Positions 23,526 to 32,932 of a stretch of 52,644 nucleotides of DNA are shown here, piece after piece; position 1 is the stretch's first letter; each line of letters begins with the position of its first letter. The DNA is from Candidatus Woesearchaeota archaeon (GTDB lineage Archaea; Nanobdellota; Nanobdellia; Woesearchaeales; SM23-78). Location: contig JAFGRK010000033.1 of the NCBI GenBank assembly GCA_016935175.1, positions 1-52,644 of the forward strand. The letters run 5' to 3'. Made by a program: the position numbers and the translations under genes. The notes under the pieces are model-generated. The model had not been told where the DNA came from. It did not search any database and saw only the letters and a list, made by a program, of their open reading frames with translations.

Positions 23526-26141
23526 TTACTTTCCTCTGACAACTGCTTGAGCCGCCGCTAGTCGTGCAATAGGCACTCTGTACGGACTGCAGCTAACATA
23601 ATCCAATCCTATCTTGTGGCAGAACTCTACTGAGCTTGGCTCTCCTCCGTGCTCTCCGCAGATTCCGAGCTTGAGCTTCTTGTTGGCTTTTCTTCCTTTG
23701 GCCACTGCTATCTTCATGAGCTCGCCTACTCCTTGCTGGTCTAGCGCCTGGAACGGGTCTTTTTCATAGATACCCATGTCTACGTATTTGGGCAGGAACT
23801 TGCCTGCGTCATCTCGTGACAAGCCTAAGCCCATCTGTGTCAGGTCATTTGTCCCAAAGCTGAAGAATTCAGCAACTTTGGCTATTTCATCTGCAGTTAT
23901 TGCTGCTCTTGGCACTTCTATCATTGTGCCTATCATATAATCAATCTTGACTTTCTTCTCTTTCATGACTTCAGCAGCAACTTTTTCAATCAGCTCTTTC
24001 TGCAATTCCAACTCTTTCACAATGCCAACCAAGGGCACCATCACTTCTGGCTTTACTGTAATGCCTTTCTTCTTCACATCAGCAGCAGCCTCAAATATTG
24101 CTCGTGCTTGCATCTCACTAATCTCAGGGAATATAATCCCAAGCCTGCACCCTCTGTGCCCTAGCATTGGGTTGAACTCGTGCAAGTCTTCAATCTTTGA
24201 TTTAATCTTCTCCTTGCTCACTCCCATAGTCTTGGCAAGCTCTGCAATGTCCTCTTCTTCTTTTGGCAGGAACTCATGAAGAGGCGGATCAAGCAACCTG
24301 ATGGTCACTGGCAAGCCTTTCATCTCTGTGAATATGCCTATAAAGTCGCTTCTTTGCATAGGCAATAATTTGGCAAGTGCTTTTTTCCTTCCTTCAAGGT
24401 TGTCAGCGAGTATCATCTCACGAACTGCTTGTATCCTATCGCCTTCAAAGAACATGTGCTCAGTCCTGCATAATCCTATTCCCTCAGCGCCAAAACCGCG
24501 CGCCACTTTTGAGTCATGGGGAGTGTCTGCGTTAGTCCTCACATTGAGCTTCCTGTGCTTGTCTGCCCATTTCATCAGCACCCCGAACTCACCGCCAAGC
24601 ACCGGGTCAACGAGAGGTATTTTTCCATGGAAGACTTCCCCTGTGCCTCCATCAAGGGTTATAAAATCACCTTCTTTCAATACCAACTCCTTTATCACCA
24701 GCTGTTTCTCATCCTCTTTCACTTTTATGTCGCTCACCCCAGATACGCAGCACTTGCCCATTCCGCGCGCAACAACAGCAGCGTGAGATGTCATTCCTCC
24801 GCGAGCAGTCAGTATTCCTTGAGCAGCATTCATCCCCTTGATATCCTCAGGCGAAGTCTCAGTCCTTACCAAAATCACTTTTTCCCCTTTCTCAGCCATC
24901 TCCACTGCGTGCTCTGCATGAAACACTATCTTGCCGACAACTGCCCCTGGGCTGGCAGGCAATCCTTTGGCAAGCAACTTAACTTTTTTCTTACCTTCAT
25001 TATCAAGGGTCTTGTGGAGCAACTGGTCCAGCTGCTGCGCAGGCACCCTCAGCAATGCTGTCTTCTCATCAATAAGCTTCTCTTTTACCATGTCAACAGC
25101 TATCCTTACTGCTGCGTGCGCAGTCCTCTTGCCGTTCCTGGTCTGTAAAATATACAATTTTCCTTCCTGTATGGTGAACTCTATGTCCTGCATGTCCTTG
25201 TAATGCTTTTCAAGCATATCCCTCATCTTGACCAGCTCGTGATACTGCTTAGGCATCTGCTTCTTCAGCTCAACAATAGGTAGGGGAGTCCTTATGCCAG
25301 CAACCACATCCTCTCCTTGCGCATTCATCAAGTACTCTCCGTAGAACTCATTCTTGCCAGTGGCAGGGTCCCTGGTGAAGCACACCCCTGTGCCTGAAGT
25401 CTCTCCCATGTTGCCGAACACCATAGCCTGGATGTTGACAGCAGTTCCCAGCAAGCCTGTGATATTGTTCAGCTTCCTGTAAGTGATGGCCCTGTCATTG
25501 TTCCATGAGCCAAAAACAGCGTTGATGGCCATGCTTAGCTGCTCAGAAGGCTCCTGGGGAAAGTGCTTGCCAGCATACTTCTTGACCAGTTCCTTATAGG
25601 CTATGACAATCTTTTTCAAGTCGTTAGCGCTGAACTCAGTATCATACTTGAAGCCCTTTGCCTCTTTTGCAGCCTCAAGCAATTCCTCAAAATATTTGTG
25701 ATCAACTCCCATGACCACGTCCCCGAACATCTGAATGAAGCGCCTGTAAGAATCCCAGGCAAACCTTTCGTTCTTGCTCTTGGCAGCAACTGCCTTTACT
25801 GCCTCATCATTCATCCCTAGGTTTAGGATGGTGTCCATCATGCCAGGCATAGAGGCTGCTGCCCCGCTACGCACAGAGATGAACAAAGGGTTTTGCTTGT
25901 CGCCAAGCTTTGAGCCCATCTGCTTTTCCAGCCTTTCAAGGCTTTTCTTTACCTGGCCCTTGAGCTCTGTAGGCCATTTCCTTGACTTGCTGTAATAAGC
26001 GCAAGCCTCTGTAGTTATGGTGAAGCCAGGAGGCACAGGTATCCTTATCCTGGTCATCTCTGCAAGGTTAGCTCCCTTGCCTCCAAGAACTTCCTTCATT
26101 GACTTGTTGCCTTCAGTAAAATAATAGACATATTTCTTCAT
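23526..26141 (-). CDS. ppdK: Pyruvate, phosphate dikinase
   Basis: 871 residues from ATG 26141 ([12 protein letters not shown]). The N-terminal ATP-grasp part has [10 protein letters not shown] and a PGFTITT start block. The central phospho-His loop is [21 protein letters not shown] (His is the phosphocarrier). The C-terminal TIM barrel ends CGEHGGEP, with the catalytic Cys. PPDK interconverts pyruvate + ATP + Pi and PEP + AMP + PPi, serving glycolysis or gluconeogenesis in many archaea lacking other kinases. The frame can be read upstream to 26594 through a structured repeat, but GGTGAG sits just before 26141 and a TATA (TTTATAAA) lies at 26203-26210. Confidence 0.97.
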   Translation of the reverse strand: MKKYVYYFTEGNKSMKEVLGGKGANLAEMTRIRIPVPPGFTITTEACAYYSKSRKWPTELKGQVKKSLERLEKQMGSKLGDKQNPLFISVRSGAAASMPGMMDTILNLGMNDEAVKAVAAKSKNERFAWDSYRRFIQMFGDVVMGVDHKYFEELLEAAKEAKGFKYDTEFSANDLKKIVIAYKELVKKYAGKHFPQEPSEQLSMAINAVFGSWNNDRAITYRKLNNITGLLGTAVNIQAMVFGNMGETSGTGVCFTRDPATGKNEFYGEYLMNAQGEDVVAGIRTPLPIVELKKQMPKQYHELVKMRDMLEKHYKDMQDIEFTIQEGKLYILQTRNGKRTAHAAVRIAVDMVKEKLIDEKTALLRVPAQQLDQLLHKTLDNEGKKKVKLLAKGLPASPGAVVGKIVFHAEHAVEMAEKGEKVILVRTETSPEDIKGMNAAQGILTARGGMTSHAAVVARGMGKCCVSGVSDIKVKEDEKQLVIKELVLKEGDFITLDGGTGEVFHGKIPLVDPVLGGEFGVLMKWADKHRKLNVRTNADTPHDSKVARGFGAEGIGLCRTEHMFFEGDRIQAVREMILADNLEGRKKALAKLLPMQRSDFIGIFTEMKGLPVTIRLLDPPLHEFLPKEEEDIAELAKTMGVSKEKIKSKIEDLHEFNPMLGHRGCRLGIIFPEISEMQARAIFEAAADVKKKGITVKPEVMVPLVGIVKELELQKELIEKVAAEVMKEKKVKIDYMIGTMIEVPRAAITADEIAKVAEFFSFGTNDLTQMGLGLSRDDAGKFLPKYVDMGIYEKDPFQALDQQGVGELMKIAVAKGRKANKKLKLGICGEHGGEPSSVEFCHKIGLDYVSCSPYRVPIARLAAAQAVVRGK

Positions 26142-26225
26142 CACACTCACCATCCATAATGCTCTTTTTTGATGATTACTAGTAATTAGGCAGGGCAGGT
26201 GATTTATAAAGTTTTTTGAGAATGG

Positions 26226-26344
26226 CAAAAAAGTGGCGTGAGCCACCCCGGCTGGGGCGACCCCCGGCTCAACAGCCGCAATGCAACTCAATCGCTGTTG
26301 CTCATGACGTCGCATTTGCTGTTGGCTGTAGCCACTTTTTTTTG
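26226..26344. repeat. Intergenic structured repeat, short form (E9)
   Basis: Terminal arms CAAAAAAGTGGC (26226-26237) / GCCACTTTTTTTTG (26331-26344). Arm 1 is GAGCC-ACCCCGGCTGGGGCGACCCCC-GGCTC; its loop is identical to that of the copy at 29014. Arm 2 has ACAGC... with TGCAACTCA opposite TGACGTCGCA, closing with GCTGTTGGCTGT. It lies between the divergent ppdK and 26397 genes and ends 11 bases before the latter's TATA box. Confidence 0.88.
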
Positions 26345-26354
26345 CAGCGCAACC

Positions 26355-26362
26355 TTTAAATA
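26355..26362 (+). promoter_or_regulatory. TATA box of the 104-aa membrane protein gene
   Basis: TTTAAATA, 35-42 bases before ATG 26397, immediately outside the repeat at 26226-26344. Confidence 0.6.
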
Positions 26363-26396
26363 TGATTAACCCCAAGGAAATAACTGAGGTGCACTT

Positions 26397-26711
26397 ATGA
26401 AGGATTTTGGCGATAGGCCTGAGAAGATGATGGTTGTTGATGATATTGGGCAGAAAAGGATAGCTTTTGTGATGATGATAGCCGGGATTATCATGTGGTT
26501 TCTCATGGACTCGACAATGCCTTTGGCAAGGGACATGATGAAAGGCATCAGCTTCCTGCTCTTTGGCTACGGAGCCATAGTCCTGAGCAAGCAAAAGCCT
26601 TGGAGACAGCTGTCTGAGCGCGAGAAGAAGATGAAGATGCTTGCCATGGCAATAATCCTGGGGCTGATCATCCTGGCTTTTGTTGTGATGCTAATACTTG
26701 CCAGAGTATAA
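26397..26711 (+). CDS. Small membrane protein, 104 aa
   Basis: Unrecognised. A charged N-terminus ([21 protein letters not shown]) is followed by three hydrophobic segments at about 22-39, 48-62 and 80-102. A basic loop, [17 protein letters not shown], between the last two should face the cytoplasm. A GAGGTG Shine-Dalgarno lies 8 bases before the ATG. It is transcribed away from ppdK and shows no link to it. Confidence 0.72.
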   Translation: MKDFGDRPEKMMVVDDIGQKRIAFVMMIAGIIMWFLMDSTMPLARDMMKGISFLLFGYGAIVLSKQKPWRQLSEREKKMKMLAMAIILGLIILAFVVMLILARV

Positions 26712-26773
26712 AATCTTTCTTTTTTGGCTTTTCTTTCATTAACTTTAAATAGAATGTTTCTTTCCCTTATCTC

Positions 26774-27049
26774 ATGAGGACAAGCTTAAGGTATTATTCT
26801 ACGGAGAAGCGTTATCACGCCACTGCAGAATTCTCTTCAGGGCTAGCAATTGACTCAAGGTTTCCCTCTCTGGAACTAACAGCCCAGGAACTGATGAAAA
26901 AGATAGTTGAATTTGATGAGGAAATTCCCATGAGAACCCAAAACGGGCCTACTGGCCATGACATTCAGCAACTCAAATACCTGAATGAATACACAAGGCC
27001 TCTGTCCCAAGAGGAAGAAGAAAAATTCTTGGACTTGCTGGGATTGTGA
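26774..27049 (+). CDS. Hypothetical protein, 91 aa
   Basis: Unrecognised soluble protein beginning MRTSLRYYSTEKRYHATAEFSSG. The C-terminal half is helical and acidic and ends SQEEEEKFLDLLGL. TTTAAATA at 26744-26751 is 23-30 bases before the ATG, so the mRNA is leaderless and the start is secure. It is convergent with the gene ending at 27052, with only 2 bases between stop codons. Confidence 0.7.
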   Translation: MRTSLRYYSTEKRYHATAEFSSGLAIDSRFPSLELTAQELMKKIVEFDEEIPMRTQNGPTGHDIQQLKYLNEYTRPLSQEEEEKFLDLLGL

Positions 27050-27051
27050 AT

Positions 27052-27303
27052 TTATCTGATAATATTCTCTGCTATGAATTTAATATAGAATGGGCTGGTG
27101 AAAGCTAATGGTATCAGATACCCTTTCTGGTCAAAATAGAATTGCCTGAACATGTCTTGAGTTAGTTGCAGCCTGGCCTTTCTACCCATATGAGGTTCTA
27201 TTTTATAGGATTGGCTAAGGCATTCCAAATACGCTCCCATGCTGACAACGGTGAAAACTGTTACTGGCGCCACTACCAGGTCACGGACAATATTTTCAAT
27301 CAT
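27052..27303 (-). CDS. Hypothetical protein with membrane segment, 83 aa
   Basis: Unrecognised. It begins MIENIVRDLVVAPVTVFTVVSMGAYL, a hydrophobic segment (about 7-27). A basic middle (HMGRKARLQLTQDMF) and a second partly hydrophobic segment (YLIPLAFTSPFYIKFI) follow. The frame opens at GTG 27318, which overlaps the upstream stop. GTGAGG before ATG 27303 makes that the likely start. It is the last gene of the rnhB operon. Confidence 0.62.
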   Translation of the reverse strand: MIENIVRDLVVAPVTVFTVVSMGAYLECLSQSYKIEPHMGRKARLQLTQDMFRQFYFDQKGYLIPLAFTSPFYIKFIAENIIR

Positions 27304-27314
27304 AGTTTGTAACC

Positions 27315-28307
27315 TCACAGCTTCACTTTCAATTCCTTGTAGCCTTTCTTCTTAACAAACTTGAAGAACTCTTCTTCTGTGTGGAACATCTTGCTTATCA
27401 TGTGCTTCTCAAAAGGGCCGTAGAAGCGCTTGGGCATTATCATCCATACTTCCTTGGTGGTCTCAAAGGCGTGGTTTATCTCTGTCAATACCCCTGCTGA
27501 AAACACCAGCTCTGGCAAGAAGTAAACAATAATCTTGTTGGCCTTGCCTGTGAACCATCGTAAGTCTCTAAGAAATGTCTGGGCTGCTTCTGCATCGCAA
27601 AAATCCTCCCCTAGCTCTATGCTCCTGGGGTTGAGCACCACGAAGTATTTTCCTAGCTTTTCCACGAACTTGTCAATGCTCTTTCTCACTTTTTCCTTGC
27701 TGACATTGCTCATGGGAAAGCTTGCATAGACCACTTCTGCTTTTGGCATGAACATCAGCTTGTAAAGAACATCACTAGCCTCGTTTCTGGGAACGATGTA
27801 GTGCGGCTTGTCAAGCAACTGGGACCATCCATCAGTCACATTCACTTCTACGTTCTGCCAGGCAAGTATCTGCTCTCTCGTCATGCCCTGCTCTTTCCAT
27901 TGCTCAGACACATTCATCCTTTTGCTTATAATATCAGTGTTGTCTATCAGCGTAACAAACATATCTGGCTGCAGGTCTTTTAGGTATTTCCAGTTAAAGG
28001 CATTGGTGAAGTTCTTTTTCCAAAAAAATGTGGTGTGCCCTGATATTATGACATTCTTGTGCTTCTTCACCTCTCCTTTCAGCTTCTGGATAAGGTTCTT
28101 CATGCCAAGGGCCCTGAACTCCTGGTCAATGTTAAGCACGTTCTTAGGCACAAAAGTAGCCCCCAGGTCAGCCTTGAGCTCCTTCATGAGCATGGCTCCG
28201 AGAGAGATGTACTTGACGTCCTTGCCATTCTTCTTGGCAATCCTCAAAGTCTCCTCGATGTAGCCTTGCTTGTCAGTCTCAGATATGGCTGTCAGGAACA
28301 CTATCAT
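27315..28307 (-). CDS. Adenylate-kinase-like N-domain fused to deoxyribosyltransferase-like C-domain
   Basis: 330 residues. The first about 185 resemble archaeal P-loop nucleotide-kinase-like proteins (MIVFLTAISET, then a long helical lid), but the P-loop GxxGxGK is replaced by TAISETDKQGY, so ATP binding is doubtful. The last about 130 look like a nucleoside 2-deoxyribosyltransferase fold: YASFPMSN, PRSIELGEDF, then KANKIIVYFLPELVFSAGVLTEINHAF, echoing the SxG..E..A block. It starts 3 bases after the RNase HII stop. A nucleotide-handling or sensing role is inferred from fold and context only. Confidence 0.6.
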   Translation of the reverse strand: MIVFLTAISETDKQGYIEETLRIAKKNGKDVKYISLGAMLMKELKADLGATFVPKNVLNIDQEFRALGMKNLIQKLKGEVKKHKNVIISGHTTFFWKKNFTNAFNWKYLKDLQPDMFVTLIDNTDIISKRMNVSEQWKEQGMTREQILAWQNVEVNVTDGWSQLLDKPHYIVPRNEASDVLYKLMFMPKAEVVYASFPMSNVSKEKVRKSIDKFVEKLGKYFVVLNPRSIELGEDFCDAEAAQTFLRDLRWFTGKANKIIVYFLPELVFSAGVLTEINHAFETTKEVWMIMPKRFYGPFEKHMISKMFHTEEEFFKFVKKKGYKELKVKL

Positions 28308-28310
28308 ATT

Positions 28311-28955
28311 TTAGAACTCCCCTAGCTTTTTTTGCGGCCCATGCCTCTTGGCCTTTTGCCAAGTATCCCAGCTCTTCCTGAAGAAAGGATACCTGTCGAA
28401 ATTCTTCAGGGTGAAGTCCAATGTTATCGGGTCGCTCGGGTATCCGCTGCCAAAATCCACCCCGTACTTGGCTTTTAATTTTTTTATCTCATTGTCCCTT
28501 GAAACTTTTGCAAGGATGCTTGCAGCGCCGACGATGGTATGGTTGACATCTGCCTTGTGCTCCACCACCAGCTTAGGCTTGTAATCAAGCTTCTTCTTGA
28601 TGTAATCCTCATAAGCCTTAAGGTTGGTGCTCGGGCAGTCAAGAATCACCTTTTCAGGCCGCAACTTGTTTATCATTATTGCTGCGTTGTCAGCCTCTAG
28701 CCAGTTAAGGTTGGTCTCCTCGCTGTTCACAGCAGCATCAATCTCCTCAGGAGATATCTTTATCAGCTCGAACTTGCAAAGGTCCTTGATGGCATCATAC
28801 AATCTTTCCCTTTGCTCAGGCGTGAGCAATTTAGAATCCTTCACCCCCAGAGTCTTGAGCTTGAACTCGTCCTCAGAGTCAATGCAGGCAATAGCCATCA
28901 CCATAGGCCCAATCACAGGGCCCCTGCCTGCCTCCTCAACGCCTGCGATTATCAT
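28311..28955 (-). CDS. rnhB: Ribonuclease HII with altered first catalytic residue
   Basis: 214 residues. MIIAGVEEAGRGPVIGPMV is the family's N-terminal motif, but the usual DE pair reads E7-E8: the first acidic residue of the DEDD site is Glu, not Asp. D106 (KVILDCPS) and D136 (HKADVNHTIVGAASILAKVSRD) are present. RNase HII removes ribonucleotides from DNA and RNA of RNA-DNA hybrids using Mg or Mn. It heads a three-gene operon. The family call is certain; activity with Glu at that site is an open question. Confidence 0.95.
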   Translation of the reverse strand: MIIAGVEEAGRGPVIGPMVMAIACIDSEDEFKLKTLGVKDSKLLTPEQRERLYDAIKDLCKFELIKISPEEIDAAVNSEETNLNWLEADNAAIMINKLRPEKVILDCPSTNLKAYEDYIKKKLDYKPKLVVEHKADVNHTIVGAASILAKVSRDNEIKKLKAKYGVDFGSGYPSDPITLDFTLKNFDRYPFFRKSWDTWQKAKRHGPQKKLGEF

Positions 28956-29013
28956 GGCACTCAGAAAAGCGAGGTTATTTTTAAAGTTATTCTATGGCTT
29001 TAAAATCATATTC

Positions 29014-29129
29014 TTAAAAAGTCGCCTTGGACACCCCGGCTGGGGCGACCCCCGTCCAAGCAACCACCGTGCAAGTCCTTGCTAATGCTTCGGACGTTGC
29101 ACTGGTCGCTGGTTGCCGCGACTTTTTAA
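29014..29129. repeat. Intergenic structured repeat, short reference copy (E5)
   Basis: Perfect 12-bp terminal inverted repeat TTAAAAAGTCGC / GCGACTTTTTAA. Arm 1 is CTTGGAC (ACCCCGGCTGGGGCGACCCCC) GTCCAAG. Arm 2 (29060-29116) starts GCAACCACC and ends GGTCGCTGGTTGC, with GTGCAAGTCC opposite GGACGTTGCAC. Together they make a three-way junction. The right end lies 8 bases after the stop of the DUF1704 gene. Confidence 0.92.
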
Positions 29130-29137
29130 CAGTAACA

Positions 29138-30283
29138 TCAAGCCTTTATCTCGTCAACAACTTTCTTGAACTCTTCAGAATTAGGGACAAACAACGGCTC
29201 TTTCAAGCCTTCTATCTGGGAGAGTAATGGTATGTGCTCAATGCCTATCTTGCCGTAGTACAGCTTGCGCAGGCCTCCATCACCTTCTTTTTGCAGGAAG
29301 CCCTTGACTTTGTAGTAGCCTTCAAGGTAAAGATAGTCCTTGGTGTAGGCTCCTGTCTTGGAAGTGTCACGCAAGCCTCTCTTAGCCCTTATGGTCAGCC
29401 TCCACGCAAAGTCATCATCAAAATGGTTCCTGAGCTCGTCATAAACTCCCCTGAAGCCTTTTTGCAGCGAGGAATTGATGGCTATCACCCTTCCTGCATA
29501 AGCCCTGAGAGTGCTTGCCCTCAGGCAATCGTGCATCTCCTCAATATTGACTGCCAACCCTTCTTCTGTGGTCAAATAATTAGGGAGCCCTGTAAGGAAC
29601 ATCCTGTAGGGCTGGCTCTCACCGTTTATGCTCCTGAAGACATGGGTGCCTATCTCGTGTGCAATCACCCTTTTCAGGAAGCCCTCTGAAACTTTTGAGC
29701 CTTTCTTGACATAGATTTGCTTCCTTGAGCTGATGACTGCGGCATTGGAGGTCATCTTCTTATAGTCAACTTTCCACCCTTTCAGCCCTAGGCTTTCCAA
29801 GGTCTGCTTCATAACCTTAAAAACTTTTTTTGATTCGACATTCTGCTCTTCCTTTTCATGCTCCATCTTCAGTATCTCATATGCTTTTGATACCAGCTCA
29901 GGGGAAGGCTTGCCAAAGATGCCTTTTGAGAAATAAGTGAACTCATCCTTGCCCAGGTTCTGGAGCATGGCATTGGTCCTCTTGAATTTCTCAAGCCTCT
30001 GCATCAGCAAAGCCCTAATAGAGCTGTCAGGTATTTCCAGCGCAGAAGCCTTGCTCAATAGCTTCTCGCAAGAGCTAGCCTTCTTGTACTTGAAGACAGG
30101 ATTGTAATCCTTTTCCTTGAAGAACCTCTTCTTCTCAGAGGCCTCATTAACAGGGTTCATGCCCATGAAAGGAAGCTTCTTGTCAATGCGCTCCATCAGC
30201 TTATTGAAAAGCTTTGCGTTCTTCTGCAGGCGCTTATTCCTGGCTTCCTCTTCCTTCTTGCTATCAGGGTTAAACATAGCCAA
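29138..30283 (-). CDS. DUF1704 (QEGLA-motif) metallopeptidase-like protein
   Basis: 381 residues. HEIGTHVFRSINGESQPYRMF gives an HExxTH zinc site at about residue 213, and TTEEGLAVNIEEM, about 35 residues later, supplies the Glu ligand (TEEGLA in place of QEGLA). The DUF1704 family is related to the MATCAP/TMCP tubulin carboxypeptidases of eukaryotes, and bacterial members are annotated as flavohemoglobin-expression modulating. The N-terminal 170 residues are helical and charged. It is presumably an active metallopeptidase; its substrate is unknown in archaea. Confidence 0.88.
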   Translation of the reverse strand: MAMFNPDSKKEEEARNKRLQKNAKLFNKLMERIDKKLPFMGMNPVNEASEKKRFFKEKDYNPVFKYKKASSCEKLLSKASALEIPDSSIRALLMQRLEKFKRTNAMLQNLGKDEFTYFSKGIFGKPSPELVSKAYEILKMEHEKEEQNVESKKVFKVMKQTLESLGLKGWKVDYKKMTSNAAVISSRKQIYVKKGSKVSEGFLKRVIAHEIGTHVFRSINGESQPYRMFLTGLPNYLTTEEGLAVNIEEMHDCLRASTLRAYAGRVIAINSSLQKGFRGVYDELRNHFDDDFAWRLTIRAKRGLRDTSKTGAYTKDYLYLEGYYKVKGFLQKEGDGGLRKLYYGKIGIEHIPLLSQIEGLKEPLFVPNSEEFKKVVDEIKA

Positions 30284-30375
30284 ACATACATTAGCTTAGT
30301 ATATAAAACTAACCCTTTTAAGAAAGGCGCTTTCAAAGCTTTTTGCAGCGCGCTAGCGCCCGTTTTAAGAAAACA

Positions 30376-31230
30376 TCAAAACCTGCCTTGCTCAAGCCTG
30401 GCAATCCTCTTCTCAACAGGAGGATGCGTGCTGAACATCTCAAAGATAAAGCTACCCCTGAAAGGATTGATGATGAATAAGGGAGCAGTTGTGGGGTTGC
30501 CCTCGCTCTTCCTGAAAGGCCTTATTGAATTGCCTTTCTCAAGCTTTCTCAGGGCATTGCTAAGGGGCTTGCCGTTATGCATCACCTTGGCGCTTCCAGC
30601 ATCAGCCATGTACTCCCTGGTCCTTGAGAGGGCCATCTGCAGTATCACTGCTATTAGCGGCGCTAATATGCCTAAGACTAATAATCCTACTAAGTTGCTT
30701 GTTCCTTCATCATCCCTTCCGCCGCCAAAAATAGCAGCCCACCTGGCCATGGAGGCTATGAAAGCAATAACTCCAGCGATGACTGCAGCGATGGTCTGTA
30801 TCAAGGTATCCCTGTTCTTGACGTGGGATAGCTCATGGGCAATGACTGCCTTGAGCTCGCTTTCATCAAGCAATCCAAGTATCCCGCTGGTGACAGCGAC
30901 TGCAGAATGCTTAGGGCTCCTGCCAGTTGCAAAGGCGTTTGGCGTCGGGCTTTCCACAATGTAAGCCTTAGGCATAGGCAAGCCTGCCTTGTGCGAGAGC
31001 TCCTTTACCATCTTATAGGCAAAATGGTCTTTTGGCAGCTCCTTTGCCCGGTACATCATGAGGACTATCTTGTCGCTCCACCAGTACATGGCAAAGTTCA
31101 TGATTAGGACAATGGCAAGTGCAATGACGAAACCTGATGTTCCCCCAAGGAAATTACCCGCCCAAAGCAATAGCCCTGTAAGTAATGCCAAGAGTATTGT
31201 GGTCTTGAGATAATTGCTGAACTGGCTCAT
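30376..31230 (-). CDS. htpX: Membrane zinc metalloprotease HtpX (M48B)
   Basis: 284 residues with two N-terminal transmembrane helices (about 9-45). VIAHELSHVKNRD at about 129-141 carries the zinc HExxH. Two further hydrophobic segments and the M48 Glu region, SRTREYMADAGSAK, follow. The tail, FSTHPPVEKRIARLEQ, is a family hallmark. HtpX degrades misfolded membrane proteins, acting in envelope quality control. An A/T-rich TATA (AATATTTAAAAA, about 31254-31265) lies about 25 bases before the ATG. The downstream 90 bases hold an imperfect GGCGC/GCGCC hairpin that could end its transcript. Confidence 0.95.
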   Translation of the reverse strand: MSQFSNYLKTTILLALLTGLLLWAGNFLGGTSGFVIALAIVLIMNFAMYWWSDKIVLMMYRAKELPKDHFAYKMVKELSHKAGLPMPKAYIVESPTPNAFATGRSPKHSAVAVTSGILGLLDESELKAVIAHELSHVKNRDTLIQTIAAVIAGVIAFIASMARWAAIFGGGRDDEGTSNLVGLLVLGILAPLIAVILQMALSRTREYMADAGSAKVMHNGKPLSNALRKLEKGNSIRPFRKSEGNPTTAPLFIINPFRGSFIFEMFSTHPPVEKRIARLEQGRF

Positions 31231-31285
31231 AAGAAAAGGAAATAAAACAACTGTTTTTAAATATTATGAAAAAAGATGTTGGGCC

Positions 31286-32227
31286 CTACAGCCCAAGCAC
31301 TCTCCTTAGCTCAGCTTCATCCTTGCACAAGCTAATCCTGTTGCGAAGCTGCGCGCTTCCATGCATTCCGGCAGTGAAGCTCTGGCAATGGATCTTGGTG
31401 CGAAAAAAGCTCACGTTATGCTTCTTGGCAAGGAAAAGGTAGGCCTTTATCATCTTGAGCCTGGCTTCATCACCAGTGTGCTTGTACTTGTGCTTGCGCA
31501 AGTAGTCATTAACTTGCTGGAAGATTATGGGTGATTTCATAGCAGCCCTTCCTATCATCACATAATCACAGCCTGTCTGGCGCATCATCCTCTCTGCATC
31601 TTCAGGGGCAAATATGTCGCCGTTGCCAATGACCGGAATCCCGACAGCCTCCTTTATCTGCTTGATGACCTGCCAGTCAGCCTTGCCAGAATAAGCCTGC
31701 TTCATGGTCCTGGGGTGCACAGTAATCGCACAAGCGCCTGCTGCCTCGCAAATCCTGGCGACCTCAAGAGCAACAATGTGCTTGCTGTCAACACCGCTCC
31801 TCATCTTGACGCTAAAAGGAGTGTTTAGCTTTGCAACGCAAGCTTCAACAATCTCCTTAATCCTGCTCTTCCGCAAAAGAAGGGCGCAGCCTGCCCCTTG
31901 CTTCACAATCTGGCTTGCAGGGCAGCCGAGGTTGAAGTCAATCACATCAGGGCTGTATTTCTCCTCGACAAAAAGAGCAGCCTTAACAATTTGCTCTGGG
32001 TCCTGGCCAAAAAGCTGCACTCCAAAAGGGCGCTCATCAGCAGCATGGCTGTTCAAGTCTAAAAGCTTTATTGCTGCCTGGTTATGCCTTGCAAGGGCGT
32101 GCGCGCTCACCATCTCAGAGAACACCATCCCACAGCCAAACTGCCCGCACAAAATCCTGAAGGCAGAGTCATTGATGCCTTCCATGGGCGCAAGGATGGC
32201 TTTGGATGGGAGCTTAGGGTAGTTCAT
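31286..32227 (-). CDS. dus: tRNA-dihydrouridine synthase
   Basis: 313 residues. The N-terminal FMN TIM barrel starts with ILAPMEGINDSAFR. DFNLGCPASQIVKQGAGCALL carries the catalytic Cys, and KMRSGVD and ITVHPRTMKQAYSGKADW give FMN/tRNA contacts. GIPVIGNGDIFAPEDA and DYVMIGRAAM give phosphate binding. The small C-terminal helical domain is present. It reduces uridine to dihydrouridine in tRNA D-loops with NADPH. That is pertinent here because a neighbouring initiator tRNA has an intron in its D-loop. Confidence 0.95.
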   Translation of the reverse strand: MNYPKLPSKAILAPMEGINDSAFRILCGQFGCGMVFSEMVSAHALARHNQAAIKLLDLNSHAADERPFGVQLFGQDPEQIVKAALFVEEKYSPDVIDFNLGCPASQIVKQGAGCALLLRKSRIKEIVEACVAKLNTPFSVKMRSGVDSKHIVALEVARICEAAGACAITVHPRTMKQAYSGKADWQVIKQIKEAVGIPVIGNGDIFAPEDAERMMRQTGCDYVMIGRAAMKSPIIFQQVNDYLRKHKYKHTGDEARLKMIKAYLFLAKKHNVSFFRTKIHCQSFTAGMHGSAQLRNRISLCKDEAELRRVLGL

Positions 32228-32306
32228 GCAGGAAAAGAAAGCTATACTGTTTATTAAGATTATTGTCCATTAAGAATTAAATCAATCATTATATCAATTA
32301 CCCTCC

Positions 32307-32840
32307 TTAATCAATTACCCTCCTTAATAAGACATCGCTGATATATACATGGCATATTCCATATTCTCTTGTCTTTTCAATTGTTTCAACACACTTAAAC
32401 TTTGATGCGGATAAGCCAAGTTTTCTTGACCAATAATTCACTACCATTGACTCTTCTTGCTGATAATGCATTATATATATTGATTTTTCTTTCAAATTTT
32501 CTTTCAAAAGTAATTTCTTCTTGTTTAAACTATCTAAGACTTCATTTACTAATCTCCAATCAGAGTTTGTGAAAGTAAATCTTCTGTAGTTTGATTTGCC
32601 GGTTGCATTAGCACCTTCGCCTTTAATCAATCCTAGAATACAAGCAAATTTAGGAGTGATATGGATTAACCTTGGAAATCTTCTGGAAACAACTTTGTTT
32701 GATTTAGTGACGTAGTAAATCAAAACATTTTGTTTATCAAGTTCTTTGCATTTAAGAATATATGAACTGTCAGTAGACCATGAGGAATAGGTGAATTTAC
32801 CATTAACTAGATTTTTGAGTTTAACAATTTGATCGCCCAT
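32307..32840 (-). CDS. LAGLIDADG-like homing-endonuclease-fold protein
   Basis: 177 residues. FACILGLIKGEGAN at about 77-90 resembles a single LAGLIDADG helix (GLIDGEG type). A DNA-contacting strand pattern (YRRFTFTNSDWRLVNEVLDSL) follows, as in LAGLIDADG_3 proteins. A second half with weaker similarity (KCVETIEKTREYGICHVYIS) ends soon after, so the C-terminus may be shortened. Base composition is visibly AT-richer than in its neighbours, suggesting transfer. Near the stop a 16-18 base unit (ATCAATTACCCTCCTTA) is repeated in tandem. It lies beside the three-intron tRNA-Met. A derived regulator is the alternative. Confidence 0.5.
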   Translation of the reverse strand: MGDQIVKLKNLVNGKFTYSSWSTDSSYILKCKELDKQNVLIYYVTKSNKVVSRRFPRLIHITPKFACILGLIKGEGANATGKSNYRRFTFTNSDWRLVNEVLDSLNKKKLLLKENLKEKSIYIMHYQQEESMVVNYWSRKLGLSASKFKCVETIEKTREYGICHVYISDVLLRRVID

Positions 32841-32932
32841 GGCTCAAATTACTTGTTGGTTATTTAAATACTTCACGTCAAGTTGTCCAGTGCTAAAAGA
32901 AAAAACAGAGGGATTACTCCCTCCCCTACTAG

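Noticed and set aside
23526-26594. A 1022-aa form of PPDK
   Set aside because: The extra N-terminus covers the repeat at 26226-26344 and has no family similarity; the enzyme's true N-terminus begins at 26141.
29014-29129. Simple intrinsic terminator as the only explanation of the repeats
   Set aside because: Size, two conserved arms, near-identical loops at distant sites, and two copies between divergent promoters exceed what a terminator needs.
30300-30375. Another copy of the structured repeat after htpX
   Set aside because: There is a short GGCGC/GCGCC hairpin with AT-rich flanks, but no conserved termini or arms; at most a terminator.
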